DNA of 64,000 bases from Paracidovorax wautersii (GTDB taxonomy: Bacteria; Pseudomonadota; Gammaproteobacteria; Burkholderiales; Burkholderiaceae_C), in NCBI RefSeq assembly GCF_031453675.1, contig NZ_JAVIZX010000001.1:1426001-1490000 (forward strand). The letters are read 5' to 3'. The notes under the pieces are model-generated. The model worked only from the letters and a program-made list of their open reading frames with translations. It did no database searches and had not been told where the DNA came from. Both the position numbers and the translations under genes were made by a program. Shown here one piece after another: positions 11,647 to 20,813 of this stretch. Each line of letters opens with the position of its first letter. The first letter of the stretch is position 1.

Positions 11647-13083
11647 ATGCTGCCCCGCCATTCCGATCCCATCGTCGCCGTCGCCACCGCTCCCGGGCGC
11701 GGGGCCGTGGGCATCGTGCGGGTGTCGGGCAAGCGCATCGGCCCGCTGGTCGAGACGCTCTGCGGCCGGGCGCTGAAGCCCCGCGAGGCCACCTACCTGC
11801 CCTTCCGCGACGCCGCCGGCCAGGCCATCGACCAGGGCCTGGCGCTGTACTTCCCCGCGCCGCACAGCTACACCGGCGAGGACGTGCTGGAGCTGCAGGC
11901 CCACGGCGGCCCCGTCGTGCTGCAGCTGCTGGTGGCCCGCTGCCTGGAGGCCGCCGCGGCGCCGGCGCCGGGAGCCCCAGTCCCTTCCTCGCCCTGCCTG
12001 CCCGGCCTGCGCCTGGCCGAGCCCGGCGAGTTCACCGAGCGCGCCTTCCTCAACGACAAGATCGACCTGGCCCAGGCCGAGGCCATCGCCGACCTGATCG
12101 GCGCCAGCACCGAGGCGGCGGCCCGCAGCGCCAGCCGCTCGCTGGCCGGCGCCTTCTCGCAGGAGATCCACCGCCTGCGCGACGCGCTGGTGCACCTGCG
12201 CATGCTGGTCGAGGCCACGCTGGACTTCCCGGAGGAGGAAATCGACTTCCTGCGCAAGGCCGATGCGCACGGGCAGCTATCGAATCTGCAGCAATCGCTG
12301 GCCGACGTGATGCGCAAGGCCAGCCAGGGCGCGCTGCTGCGCGAGGGCATCAAGGTGGTGATCGCAGGGCAGCCCAACGCCGGCAAGAGCTCGCTGCTGA
12401 ACGCGCTGGCGGGGGCCGAGCTGGCCATCGTCACACCGATCGCCGGCACCACGCGCGACAAGGTGCAGCAGACCATCCAGATCGAAGGCGTGCCGCTGCA
12501 CGTGATCGACACCGCCGGCCTGCGCGAGAGCGACGACGAGGTCGAGAAGATCGGCATCGCCCGCGCCTGGGACGAGATCGCCGCCGCCGATGCCGTGCTG
12601 TTCCTGCACGACCTGACGCGCACCGCCGAGCCCGGCTACGCCGCGGCCGACACCGCCATCGACGCCCTGCTGGGGGAGCGCCTGCCGGCCGGCATCCCGG
12701 TCATCGAGGTGTGGAACAAGACCGACTCGGCCGCCGCCGAGGCACCCGGCCCCGCCACGGAGGGGCGCACGGCCGTGCGGCTGTCCGCCCGCACCGGCGC
12801 GGGCCTGGACGACCTGCGCCGCCTGCTGCTGGAGATTGCCGGCTGGCAATCGGCCGCGTCCGAAGGGCTGTACATCGCCCGTGCGCGGCACATCGCCGCC
12901 CTGCAGTCGGTGGACGCCCATTTGATGGAGGCGGCGGCCCAGCTGCACGCCGCCGGGCCGGCGCTGGACCTGCTGGCCGAGGAGCTGCGCCTGGCCCAGC
13001 AGGCGCTGAACGCCATCACCGGGGAATTCACCTCGGACGACCTGCTGGGGGTGATCTTCTCCAGCTTCTGCATCGGCAAGTGA
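11647..13083 (+). CDS. mnmE: tRNA uridine-5-carboxymethylaminomethyl(34) synthesis GTPase MnmE
   Basis: With MnmG it modifies the wobble uridine of several tRNAs (cmnm5U34). 478 residues. The N-terminal folate-binding domain begins '[22 protein letters not shown]' and includes '[17 protein letters not shown]'. The inserted G domain has '[14 protein letters not shown]' (P-loop), 'GTTRDKV', 'DTAGLRE' and 'NKTD'. The C-terminus 'SSFCIGK' carries the invariant catalytic Cys. An upstream in-frame Met (11569) would add 26 residues unlike the family, so 11647 is preferred. mnmG is not in the window. Confidence 0.97.
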   Translation: MLPRHSDPIVAVATAPGRGAVGIVRVSGKRIGPLVETLCGRALKPREATYLPFRDAAGQAIDQGLALYFPAPHSYTGEDVLELQAHGGPVVLQLLVARCLEAAAAPAPGAPVPSSPCLPGLRLAEPGEFTERAFLNDKIDLAQAEAIADLIGASTEAAARSASRSLAGAFSQEIHRLRDALVHLRMLVEATLDFPEEEIDFLRKADAHGQLSNLQQSLADVMRKASQGALLREGIKVVIAGQPNAGKSSLLNALAGAELAIVTPIAGTTRDKVQQTIQIEGVPLHVIDTAGLRESDDEVEKIGIARAWDEIAAADAVLFLHDLTRTAEPGYAAADTAIDALLGERLPAGIPVIEVWNKTDSAAAEAPGPATEGRTAVRLSARTGAGLDDLRRLLLEIAGWQSAASEGLYIARARHIAALQSVDAHLMEAAAQLHAAGPALDLLAEELRLAQQALNAITGEFTSDDLLGVIFSSFCIGK

Positions 13084-13163
13084 GGCGCCGCGCGCCGGCC
13101 TTTGTGTAAGAGGAGGTAAGGGGCGCTTGCCTCGGCAGGGCGTGCGCGGTACGTTCGCCGCCG

Positions 13164-13676
13164 ATGAACGCGATCCTCTCTCCCGCTGCCCCTTCTTCCT
13201 CCTCCTCCTCGGCGCCCCAGCTGCAGGGCCTGGTCCAGGCCATCGCCCAGGCCGTGGCGGAAGACAGCGTCAGCAACCTGCTGTCGCGGGAGCAATGGGA
13301 GCTGCTGGGGCCCTATCTGCTGCCCCTGTCCATGCCGGCCGGGCAGGTGCTGTTTGCCCAGGGCGAGAACGACCGTACGCTCTACTTGGTCGAAAGCGGC
13401 AGCCTGAGCGTGCACTACGAGGACGAGAAGGAACGCCTGCGCCTGGCCATCGTCGGCGCCGGCTCCATCGTGGGGGAAGGTGCCTTCTTCTCGCACCGCC
13501 CGCGCAGCGCCACCGTACAGACCGCCTCGGCCAGCCGGTTGTGGAGCCTGACGGCGCTGCGGTTCACCGAGCTGTCCAACCGCCAGCCTGCCATCGCGCT
13601 GCAGCTGGCCATGGCCGCTGGTGCCGTTCTCGCCAAGCGCCTGGGCAACCGCCGCCGCCGTATTGCGGCGACCTGA
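13164..13676 (+). CDS. Single-domain cyclic nucleotide-binding (CNB) protein
   Basis: 170 residues with a cNMP-binding beta-roll: 'LPLSMPAGQVLFAQGENDRTLYLVESGSLSVHY' and the phosphate-binding cassette 'SIVGEGAFFSHRPRSATVQTAS' (Gly-Glu and Arg in the expected places). A Ser-rich N-terminal stretch precedes it. Unlike Crp/Fnr there is no C-terminal helix-turn-helix; the protein ends soon after the hinge-helix region with a basic 'KRLGNRRRRIAAT'. It probably senses cAMP or c-di-GMP and acts through a partner, but the target is unknown. It is followed about 95 bases later by the Pro/Ala-rich protein. Confidence 0.75.
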   Translation: MNAILSPAAPSSSSSSAPQLQGLVQAIAQAVAEDSVSNLLSREQWELLGPYLLPLSMPAGQVLFAQGENDRTLYLVESGSLSVHYEDEKERLRLAIVGAGSIVGEGAFFSHRPRSATVQTASASRLWSLTALRFTELSNRQPAIALQLAMAAGAVLAKRLGNRRRRIAAT

Positions 13677-13771
13677 ACGGTAGTCGTATCCCGCCCGCCC
13701 GCAGCTGCAAAGAGGACGGTCGCAGGTACACTGTTACTGATTGTTCCCGCGCTATTCCAAGAAGGCTTGGC

Positions 13772-14650
13772 ATGTCCCTGTTCAGCTGGTTCTCCCGCAA
13801 AAACCCGCCCGCGCGGCCGCGTCCGCCGGTCGAGCCCACGTCCCCGCTGCTCAACGCCGACGCGACCGTGCCCCTGGTGCCGGGCCGGGCCGGACAGCCC
13901 CGCGCCGAGCCCTCGCCCGCCGACCCGGCCGCCAACCGGCGCAACGAACGCATGGAGCGCCGCGAACTGCTCTACACCGTGGTGCGCGACGCCATGGTCC
14001 GTGCCGGCGTGCTGTCTGCCGGCTACAAGTTCAAGGTGCTCTCGCTGGACCAGCGCGGCCGCCAGTTCCTGGTGATGATGGACATCGCACGCGATTACGG
14101 CGGCGAGACCTCGCGGCTCAGCGAGATCGAAGCCCTCATCGCCCAGACGGCCAAGGCCCGCTTCGACATCCTGGTGACGGCGGTGTACTGGCGCATCAAC
14201 GACCACGTCGCCGTGGGCATTCCTCAGCGCGGTGGCGTGCCGGCACCGGCCCATGTGCCCGCCCAGCCGCCTGCAGCGGTGGCGCCGCCCCGCGCCGCGC
14301 CGGCGGCCCCGCCGCTGGTGCGCCCGGCCCCTGCTGCGCCTCTGGTGCCGCCCGCTTCGTCCCCCGCTCCGCTGGCCGCAACGCCTGCCGCCGCCACGGC
14401 GCGCCCTGCACCGCGCTACGAGCCTATCGAGGCCGACGAGGTCGCGGCCTTCAAGCGCGCCCTGAGCGCCGCTGCCGCCGCCAAGCCGCCGACCCCTTCC
14501 GCAGCGCCTGGCGTGGCCGTGCGCTCGGGCCCCATCCTGGGCTCCGCCGCCGCGCTGACGGGTTTCGAGGACACCGAGATGCCCGACCAGCACGGCAGCC
14601 AGGGCGGTCGCTCCCAGGAACTGAGCAATACGCAGTACGGCGATCTGTGA
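13772..14650 (+). CDS. Conserved hypothetical protein with Pro/Ala-rich C-terminal half
   Basis: 292 residues, no family recognised. An N-terminal basic stretch ('MSLFSWFSRKNPPARPRPP') is followed by a compact, probably folded segment (about 55-150) with 'ERRELLYTVVRDAMVRAGVL' and 'FDILVTAVYWRIND', then about 110 residues dominated by Pro and Ala, and a charged tail with 'FEDTEMPDQHG'. No signal peptide or membrane segment. The aromatic N-terminal 'LFSWFS' resembles a peripheral membrane anchor, which is only an impression. It is followed by a strong terminator, so it ends its transcription unit. Confidence 0.7.
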   Translation: MSLFSWFSRKNPPARPRPPVEPTSPLLNADATVPLVPGRAGQPRAEPSPADPAANRRNERMERRELLYTVVRDAMVRAGVLSAGYKFKVLSLDQRGRQFLVMMDIARDYGGETSRLSEIEALIAQTAKARFDILVTAVYWRINDHVAVGIPQRGGVPAPAHVPAQPPAAVAPPRAAPAAPPLVRPAPAAPLVPPASSPAPLAATPAAATARPAPRYEPIEADEVAAFKRALSAAAAAKPPTPSAAPGVAVRSGPILGSAAALTGFEDTEMPDQHGSQGGRSQELSNTQYGDL

Positions 14651-14652
14651 AG

Positions 14653-14681
14653 AAAGACGGCGCCGAAGGCGCCGTCTTTTT
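14653..14681. terminator. Bidirectional intrinsic terminator between the Pro/Ala-rich gene and apt
   Basis: A 12-bp perfect stem aaagacggcgcc / ggcgccgtcttt (14653-14664, 14668-14679) with a three-base loop and five T on the plus strand. On the minus strand it also ends in a T-rich tail, so it serves both converging genes. Confidence 0.9.
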
Positions 14682-14705
14682 GGAGGGCCCGTCGCCCCGG
14701 TCCGC

Positions 14706-15260
14706 TCAGTGGCCGGCGAAGTCCACCAACGTGTGGACCGACAGGCCCGTGTCCCGGATGCGGCGCGAGCCGCCCAGTTCCGGCAGGTCGACGATGGCCG
14801 CGCCCTCGGTCACGGTGGCGCCCAGGCGCTCCAGCAGCTTCTTGCCGGCCATCATGGTGCCTCCGGTGGCGATCAGGTCGTCGATCAGCAGCACGCGGTC
14901 ACCGGCCTTCACCGCGTCGGCGTGCAGTTCCACGGTGGCGCTGCCGTACTCCAGCTCATAGGTTTCCTCCACCGTGGTGAAGGGCAGCTTGCCCTTCTTG
15001 CGGATGGGCACGAAGCCCACGTTCAGCTCGTAGGCCACCACGGCACCCAGGATGAAGCCGCGCGCATCCAGCCCGGCCACCACGTCGGGGCGCAGCGCGC
15101 GGTCCATGTAGCGGTGCACGAAGGCGTCGATCAGCACGCGGAACACCTTCGGGTCCTGCAGCAGCGGCGTGATGTCGCGGAACTGCACCCCGGGCGCCGG
15201 CCAGTCGGGAACGGTGCGGATGTGCTGGCGCAGGTAGTCGTTGACGCTGAGGGGCTGCAT
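14706..15260 (-). CDS. apt: Adenine phosphoribosyltransferase
   Basis: Salvages adenine with PRPP to AMP in the cytosol. 184 residues from the ATG at 15260, the usual length. The PRPP-binding motif '[17 protein letters not shown]' is intact, as are 'DITPLLQDP' and the '[17 protein letters not shown]' segment. An open frame continues 60 codons upstream but has no family counterpart. Converges on the Pro/Ala-rich gene and shares its terminator. Confidence 0.95.
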   Translation of the reverse strand: MQPLSVNDYLRQHIRTVPDWPAPGVQFRDITPLLQDPKVFRVLIDAFVHRYMDRALRPDVVAGLDARGFILGAVVAYELNVGFVPIRKKGKLPFTTVEETYELEYGSATVELHADAVKAGDRVLLIDDLIATGGTMMAGKKLLERLGATVTEGAAIVDLPELGGSRRIRDTGLSVHTLVDFAGH

Positions 15261-15454
15261 GGAAATCGGTCGGGAATCAAAAAAAGCGGAGGAACCGGAC
15301 AGCGCGGCCCGCCGAGCGTTCCGCCCTGTGGTCGCGAAGTGACAGGGTTGCGCCCAAGTGTAAACAGGCTGGTTCTGCCCCCCATAATGGCTGGTCGACC
15401 CCGACACGCCCAGCCCCTGCGGCCCGCAGGGGGTTCCCACGAAAGCATGGCGTC

Positions 15455-18400
15455 ATGCCCGTTGCTGTTTTGCTTGTTGACCACGACGCTGTGCACGCGC
15501 ACGCGGCCGTTCAGGCATTGGCAGACGCATGGCGGAACTGGACCGTGGCGGTGGCCGACAGCGTGGCACACGCGGGGCGCTGCCTGGCCGTCGAGCCGTT
15601 CGACGTGGTCATCGCTGCCGACCGTCTGCTGGACGGCACGGCCTTCGACGTGCTGGAGGCGGCACACGGCCTGCCCGTGCTGATCGCTGTGCCCGAAGGC
15701 CAGGAGGCCCAGGCGGCCGTGGCCATGCGCCACGGCTTCAGCGACTTCGTGGTGCGCGACGCCGCCCAGGCCTATCTGCTCACCCTGCCGGCCCAGATCG
15801 AAGCGGTGATCGAGCACGCCCGTGCCGGCCAGGCCCGCCGCGCCGCCGAGGCGATGCTGGCCCGCCAGCACCGGCTGCTGGAGGCGATCTCGCGCACGCA
15901 GTCCCTGTTCATCACCGCCGGCGCCACGCGCGCGGCGTTCGAAGGCTGGCTGCAGGAAATGATGGCGCTGACGCACAGCCCCGTCGGCTTCGTCGGCACC
16001 CTGGTGCCCGGGCCGGGCGCCGGGCTGGTACTGCAGCCGCACGCCGTGGCCGTGTCCCCGGAGCCGGCTGCGGCGGACACCGCCGCGCCGCAGGCCTGGC
16101 GCCACGCCGCGGCCGCCGCGCCTTGGCCGCTGGACCGCGCCGGCAGCCTGCTGGCGCACGCATTGGACGCCGCCGGGGAGCCGTCGCTGCATGCCGCGTG
16201 CGGCAGCGATGTCCCGCTGGAGGTGGGCTGGCCGGCGGACGGGCCGGCCGTGCGGACTTTCTTCGCCCAGACCGTGCAGGCGGCGGGCGCGCCGGTGGCG
16301 GTGGTGGGCCTGGCCAACGCACCCGCGGGCTACGTGCGGGCCGATCTGCAAACGCTGCAGCCCCTGTTGAGCACGCTGGGCCAGATGGAGATGGCGCGCC
16401 GGGCCGAAGAGGAACGGCGCATGGCGCAGGAGGCGCTCAACCGCACGGCGGCGCTGCTGTCGGACAAGAGCCGTGCGTTGAAGGAGACCCTGGACGCCGT
16501 GGCCCAGGGCATCACCAAGGTGGACGCCGAAGGCCGCATCCGCGTCTACAACCGCCGCTACCTCGAGCTGCTGGACATGCCCGAGGCCTTCATGGCCCAG
16601 GCCCCGACGCCGCTGCAGGTGCTGCATTTCCAGATGGAGCGCGGCGACCTCGGCCACGATCTGGAGCTGATGGATGCCCAGGGCCGCCGCCATGCGCACG
16701 CCGTGCTGGGCGACGGGACCCCGCAGGAGGCGCACGAGGCGCCGGAGTTCTACGTGCGCCGCTCGCCGGGCGGACGCTACCTGGAGGTGCGCACCCGGCC
16801 GGTGGTCGGCGGCGGACGCGTGCGCACCTTCACCGACGTGACCGACTATGTCGCCGCGCAGGAGGCGGTGCGCGCCAGCGAGGCGCGCTGGCGCAGCCTG
16901 ACGCAGCTGTCCTCCGATTGGTACTGGGAGCAGGACGCGGACCTGCGCTTCGTGCGGCTGGAGGGCGCCTACCACCGCGACCTGGGCATCTCCGAGACCG
17001 AGTTCCACGGCGCCCTGCGCTGGGACCTGGAGCACAGCGGCGTGACGCCCGCCCAGTGGCAGGCGCACCAGGCGCAGCTGGAGGCGCGCGAGACCTTCCA
17101 CGACTTCGAGATGCAGCGCCGCTCGGCAGATGGCTCGCTGATCTGGCTGTCGATCAGCGGCGAGCCGATCTTCGATGCGACGGGCCGCTTCACCGGCTAC
17201 CGTGGCGTGGCGCGCAACATCACCGAGCGCAAGCGTGCCGAGGCCGAGATCGAGCGGCTCGCGTTCTTCGACGAGCTGACCGGCCTGCCCAACCGCCGCC
17301 TGCTGATGGACCGGGTCGAGCGTGCCGCCGTGACCAGCCTGCGCACTCCATCGTATGCCGCGCTGCTGTTCCTGGACCTGGACAACTTCAAGAGCATCAA
17401 CGACACCCTGGGCCACGCCTGGGGCGACCGCCTACTGGCGCAGGTGGGCGCGCGGCTGGCGGCCACGCTGCGGGCCACGGACACCGTGGCACGCCTGGGG
17501 GGCGACGAGTTCGTGGTGGTGCTGCAGGCCCTGGGCGCGCAGGAGGTGGACGCCGCGATCGAGGCCGAAGGCGTCGCGCAGAAGCTGCTGCTGGCGCTGA
17601 ACCGGCCCTACGCCCTGAGCGGGCGCGAGGTGCACAGCACGCCCAGCATCGGCATCACGCTGTTCAAGGGGCGCGAATCCACGGCGCTGGAGCTGCTGCA
17701 GCGCGCCGACCTGGCCATGTACCAGGCCAAGGCCGAGGGGCGCAACACGCTGTGCTTCTTCGATCCCGCCATGCAGGCGGCGGCCACGGCACGCTCGGTG
17801 ATGGAGGCCGACCTGCGCCTGGGGCTGCAGCGCGCCGAGCTGCTGCCCTACTACCAGCCGGTGGTGGACGCCGACGGCCGCATTCTGGGCGCGGAGGCGC
17901 TGGTGCGCTGGCGGCATCCCGAACGCGGCATGGTGCCGCCGGGCGAGTTCATCGCCGTGGCCGAGCAGACCGGCCTGATCATGCCGCTGGGCCGCATGAT
18001 GCTGCGCGCTGCCTGCCACCAGCTCGCGGCCTGGGCGCAGCATCCGCAGACGCGGGAGTGGTCGCTGTCGGTGAACGTGAGCGCGCACGAGTTCAAGCAC
18101 GCCGACTTCGTGCGGCAGGTGCTGGACGCGCTGGACGAGTCCGGCATCGACCCGCGGCGCCTCAAGCTCGAACTGACCGAGAGCCTGCTGCTGCAGAACG
18201 TGGAGGACAGCATCTCCAAGATGCAGGTGCTGCGCAAGCTGGGCGTGGGCTTCTCGCTGGACGACTTCGGCACGGGCTACTCGTCGCTCAGCTACCTCAA
18301 GCGGCTGCCGCTGGACCAGCTCAAGATCGACCAGAGCTTCGTGCGCGACGTGCTCACCGATGCCAACGACGCCGCCATCGCCTGCACCATCGTCACGCTG

Positions 18401-18574
18401 GCGCAGAGCCTGGGGCTGGACGTGGTGGCCGAGGGTGTGGAAACCGAAGGCCAGCGGGAGTTTCTGCTGCGCCACGGCTGCCGGCGCTTCCAGGGCTATC
18501 TCTTCGGCCGCCCCGCGCCGGAGATGGCCGTGCCGCCATGGACGGCGGAGGAGCATCCGCAGGCCGTCCGCTGA
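15455..18574 (+). CDS. Receiver-like/GAF-like/PAS-GGDEF-EAL bifunctional c-di-GMP protein
   Basis: 1039 residues, cytosolic. An N-terminal receiver-like domain (1-125) is followed by a weakly conserved sensory region (about 130-320), a PAS-like segment (about 340-470, 'ETLDAVAQGITKVDAEGRIRVYN'), a second PAS with PAC motif (about 480-600, 'GYRGVARNITERKRAEAEIERL'), a GGDEF domain ('RLGGDEFVVV' near 680) and an EAL domain ('AEALVRWRHPE' near 812, 'DDFGTGYSSLSYLKRLP'). Both catalytic signatures are complete, so synthesis and breakdown of c-di-GMP are both possible. In the receiver the usual phospho-Asp position appears to be Ala55 with Asp56 next to it. The ATG has no strong ribosome-binding site. 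Confidence 0.92.
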   Translation: MPVAVLLVDHDAVHAHAAVQALADAWRNWTVAVADSVAHAGRCLAVEPFDVVIAADRLLDGTAFDVLEAAHGLPVLIAVPEGQEAQAAVAMRHGFSDFVVRDAAQAYLLTLPAQIEAVIEHARAGQARRAAEAMLARQHRLLEAISRTQSLFITAGATRAAFEGWLQEMMALTHSPVGFVGTLVPGPGAGLVLQPHAVAVSPEPAAADTAAPQAWRHAAAAAPWPLDRAGSLLAHALDAAGEPSLHAACGSDVPLEVGWPADGPAVRTFFAQTVQAAGAPVAVVGLANAPAGYVRADLQTLQPLLSTLGQMEMARRAEEERRMAQEALNRTAALLSDKSRALKETLDAVAQGITKVDAEGRIRVYNRRYLELLDMPEAFMAQAPTPLQVLHFQMERGDLGHDLELMDAQGRRHAHAVLGDGTPQEAHEAPEFYVRRSPGGRYLEVRTRPVVGGGRVRTFTDVTDYVAAQEAVRASEARWRSLTQLSSDWYWEQDADLRFVRLEGAYHRDLGISETEFHGALRWDLEHSGVTPAQWQAHQAQLEARETFHDFEMQRRSADGSLIWLSISGEPIFDATGRFTGYRGVARNITERKRAEAEIERLAFFDELTGLPNRRLLMDRVERAAVTSLRTPSYAALLFLDLDNFKSINDTLGHAWGDRLLAQVGARLAATLRATDTVARLGGDEFVVVLQALGAQEVDAAIEAEGVAQKLLLALNRPYALSGREVHSTPSIGITLFKGRESTALELLQRADLAMYQAKAEGRNTLCFFDPAMQAAATARSVMEADLRLGLQRAELLPYYQPVVDADGRILGAEALVRWRHPERGMVPPGEFIAVAEQTGLIMPLGRMMLRAACHQLAAWAQHPQTREWSLSVNVSAHEFKHADFVRQVLDALDESGIDPRRLKLELTESLLLQNVEDSISKMQVLRKLGVGFSLDDFGTGYSSLSYLKRLPLDQLKIDQSFVRDVLTDANDAAIACTIVTLAQSLGLDVVAEGVETEGQREFLLRHGCRRFQGYLFGRPAPEMAVPPWTAEEHPQAVR

Positions 18575-18576
18575 AT

Positions 18577-18632
18577 GCTATCGATTGTGTAGCTTGTGGC
18601 GCTTGTCAAATAAGCGATTCAAGGTCAAATGG
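18577..18632 (+). repeat. Interspersed palindromic repeat (copy 3)
   Basis: Begins gctatcgattgtgtagcttg three bases after the EAL-gene stop, continues tggcgcttgtcaaataagcg and ends ggtcaaatgg, matching the family's order of motifs: gctat...tagc, gcgcttgt...aagcg, then the 'ggtcaaa' arm. Confidence 0.7.
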
Positions 18633-18710
18633 CGTCGAAAGTGTGGATGGGCAAGCGCATGCTGCTCTCATTTTTTGAATGCCGAAGGTTCGCCCTGGCC
18701 TGGATCAGGA

Positions 18711-20696
18711 TCAGCCGCGCAGCAGCTTGTCTTCCGCCAGCGCCAGCGACGTGGGGTGGCCGGACAGCACCAGCGTGTCGCCCTCGGCCAGCAGCGCGTC
18801 GTCGTCCGGCGGCGCCATCGCGCCGGTGCTGCGCCGCAGGTTGACCACCTGCGCGCCCATGGCATGCAGCGCCAGCTGCCCCAGCGCCTGCCCGATGGCG
18901 GCGGCCTCCGGCGGCAGGGTGATGGAAGCGAGCCGCTCCTGGTCGCGCTCGGAGGCCGTGTCGTCGTCCGCGCCGTGGAAGTAGCCGCGCAGCAGGTTGT
19001 AGCGCGCATCGCGCTGGTCCTGCACCAGGCGCAGCACGCGCCGCATGGGCACGCCCACCAGCGCCAGCGCGTGGCTGGCCAGCATCAGCGAGCCTTCGAT
19101 CGCCTCGGGCACCACCTCGGTGGCTCCGGCGGCCTGCAGCTTGTCCAGGTGCAGGTCGTCCTGCGTGCGCACCACCACCGGCACGTTGGGCGCGTGCGAC
19201 CGGGTGTTGGCCAGCACCTTGAGCGTGGCCGGAATATCCAGGTAGGTCACCGCCACCGCGCTGGCGCGCACCAGGCCGGCGGCCATCAGCGCCTGCAGGC
19301 GCGTGGCGTCGCCGTAGACCACTGAGTCGCCTGCGGCGGCCGCCTGGCGCACGCGGTCGGGGTCGAGGTCCAGCGCCATGTACGGGATGTGCTCGCGCTC
19401 CAGCATGCGCGCCAGGTTCTGGCCGCAGCGGCCGTAGCCGCAGATCAGCACATGCTTGCTGGTGTTGATGGATTTGCGCGCAATCGTCGTCATCTGCAGT
19501 GATTGCTGCAGCCAGTCGCTCGCAACCAGCGTCATCACGATGCGGTTGCTGTACAGGATGAGGAACGGCGTGGCCAGCATGGACAGCACCATCGCCGCCA
19601 GGATCGGGTTCATCAGCGCCGGGGAGACCAGGCCATGCTCCTGCGTGAGCGACAGCAGCACGAAGCCGAACTCGCCGGCCTGCGCCAGGTACAGCCCGGT
19701 GCGCAGCGACACGCCCGTGGTGGCACCCATGCCCCGCGACAGCGCCAGGATGATGCCCATCTTGAGCAGCAGCGGCACGGCCAGCAGCAGCAGCACCATC
19801 GCCCAGCGCTCCAGCAGGATGTGCCAGTCCAGCATCATCCCCACGGTGATGAAGAACAGGCCCAGCAGCACGTCGTGGAAGGGCCGGATGTCGGTGCCCA
19901 CCTGGTGGCGGTACTCGGTTTCGGACACCAGCACGCCGGCGATGAAGGCGCCCAGCGCCAGCGACAGGCCGGCCTCTTCCGTCAGCCAGGCCAGGCCCAG
20001 GGTGATCAGCAGCAGGTTGAGCATGAACAGCTCGTCGCTCTTGCGCCGCGCCACCAGCGTGAGCCACCAGCGCATCACGCGCTGGCCGCCCGCCAGCAGC
20101 AGGCCCACCAGCACCGTCGCCTTCAGCAGGGCCAGGCCCAGGGCCACGAAGAGCTGCTCGGGCGGCGAGCCCAGCGCCGGGATCAGCACCAGCATGGGCA
20201 CCACCGCCAGGTCTTGGAACAGCAGAATGCCCAGCACGCGGCGGCCGTGCTCGGTCTCCAACTCGGCCCGCTCGGCCATCAGCTTCACGACGATGGCGGT
20301 GCTGCTCATCACCAGCGTGCCGCCCAGGGCCAGCGCGGTCTGCCAGCCCATGTCCCAGATGCCGCCCAGCCAGCGCGACAGCAGCAGCATGCCCGCCATG
20401 CCCACCGCCATGGTGGCCACCACCTGCAGCAGGCCCAGGCCGAATACGAACCGGCGCATGGCGCGCAGCTTGGACAGACTGAATTCCAGCCCGATCGAGA
20501 ACATGAGGAAGACGACCCCGAACTCGCCCAGATGGCGCACGCCTTCGGAGTTCTGCGTCAGCGCCAGCGCGTGCGGCCCGATCAGGATGCCCGCCGCCAG
20601 GTAGCCCAGCATGGGCGGCAGCTTCAGGCTGCGGCACGCCACCACCCCCAGGACAGCGGCCAGCAGGTAGAGCAGCGTGAGGGCGAGCGAAGACAT
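18711..20696 (-). CDS. Kef-type monovalent cation:proton antiporter with TrkA domains
   Basis: 661-residue inner-membrane CPA2 antiporter, probably K+/H+. About 12 membrane segments fill residues 1-385 ('LALTLLYLLAAVLGVVACRSL', 'LGEFGVVFLMFSIGLEFSLSKL', 'LGILLFQDLAVVPMLVLIPALG', the last with the conserved Gln-Asp of the ion path). A TrkA-N nucleotide-binding domain follows ('HVLICGYGRCGQNLARMLE', near 415) and a TrkA-C domain closes the protein ('VVNLRRSTG', 'LLAEGDTLVLSGHPTSL'). Similar to KefB/KefC/YbaL; which one cannot be said. The start at 20696 opens the first membrane helix directly. Divergent from kdsD, with 117 bases between. Confidence 0.92.
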   Translation of the reverse strand: MSSLALTLLYLLAAVLGVVACRSLKLPPMLGYLAAGILIGPHALALTQNSEGVRHLGEFGVVFLMFSIGLEFSLSKLRAMRRFVFGLGLLQVVATMAVGMAGMLLLSRWLGGIWDMGWQTALALGGTLVMSSTAIVVKLMAERAELETEHGRRVLGILLFQDLAVVPMLVLIPALGSPPEQLFVALGLALLKATVLVGLLLAGGQRVMRWWLTLVARRKSDELFMLNLLLITLGLAWLTEEAGLSLALGAFIAGVLVSETEYRHQVGTDIRPFHDVLLGLFFITVGMMLDWHILLERWAMVLLLLAVPLLLKMGIILALSRGMGATTGVSLRTGLYLAQAGEFGFVLLSLTQEHGLVSPALMNPILAAMVLSMLATPFLILYSNRIVMTLVASDWLQQSLQMTTIARKSINTSKHVLICGYGRCGQNLARMLEREHIPYMALDLDPDRVRQAAAAGDSVVYGDATRLQALMAAGLVRASAVAVTYLDIPATLKVLANTRSHAPNVPVVVRTQDDLHLDKLQAAGATEVVPEAIEGSLMLASHALALVGVPMRRVLRLVQDQRDARYNLLRGYFHGADDDTASERDQERLASITLPPEAAAIGQALGQLALHAMGAQVVNLRRSTGAMAPPDDDALLAEGDTLVLSGHPTSLALAEDKLLRG

Positions 20697-20813
20697 GCCC
20701 GATGCTAGCCGAGGGCCGGGGCCCCGGCCGGCCTGCAGCCGCCGGCTTTTACGCCGTGCAGGGCCATCGGCGCACTTTCCGCGGGCCCTGGGGCCCACCC
20801 GTAGAATCCAGCC

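Noticed and set aside
11574-13109. 511-codon Arg/Ala/Gly-rich frame overlapping mnmE
   Set aside because: Frame-shifted reading of mnmE, whose motifs are complete in the other frame.
15529-18678. 1049-codon frame overlapping the GGDEF-EAL gene
   Set aside because: Out-of-frame reading in GC-rich DNA; the true frame has all domain motifs.
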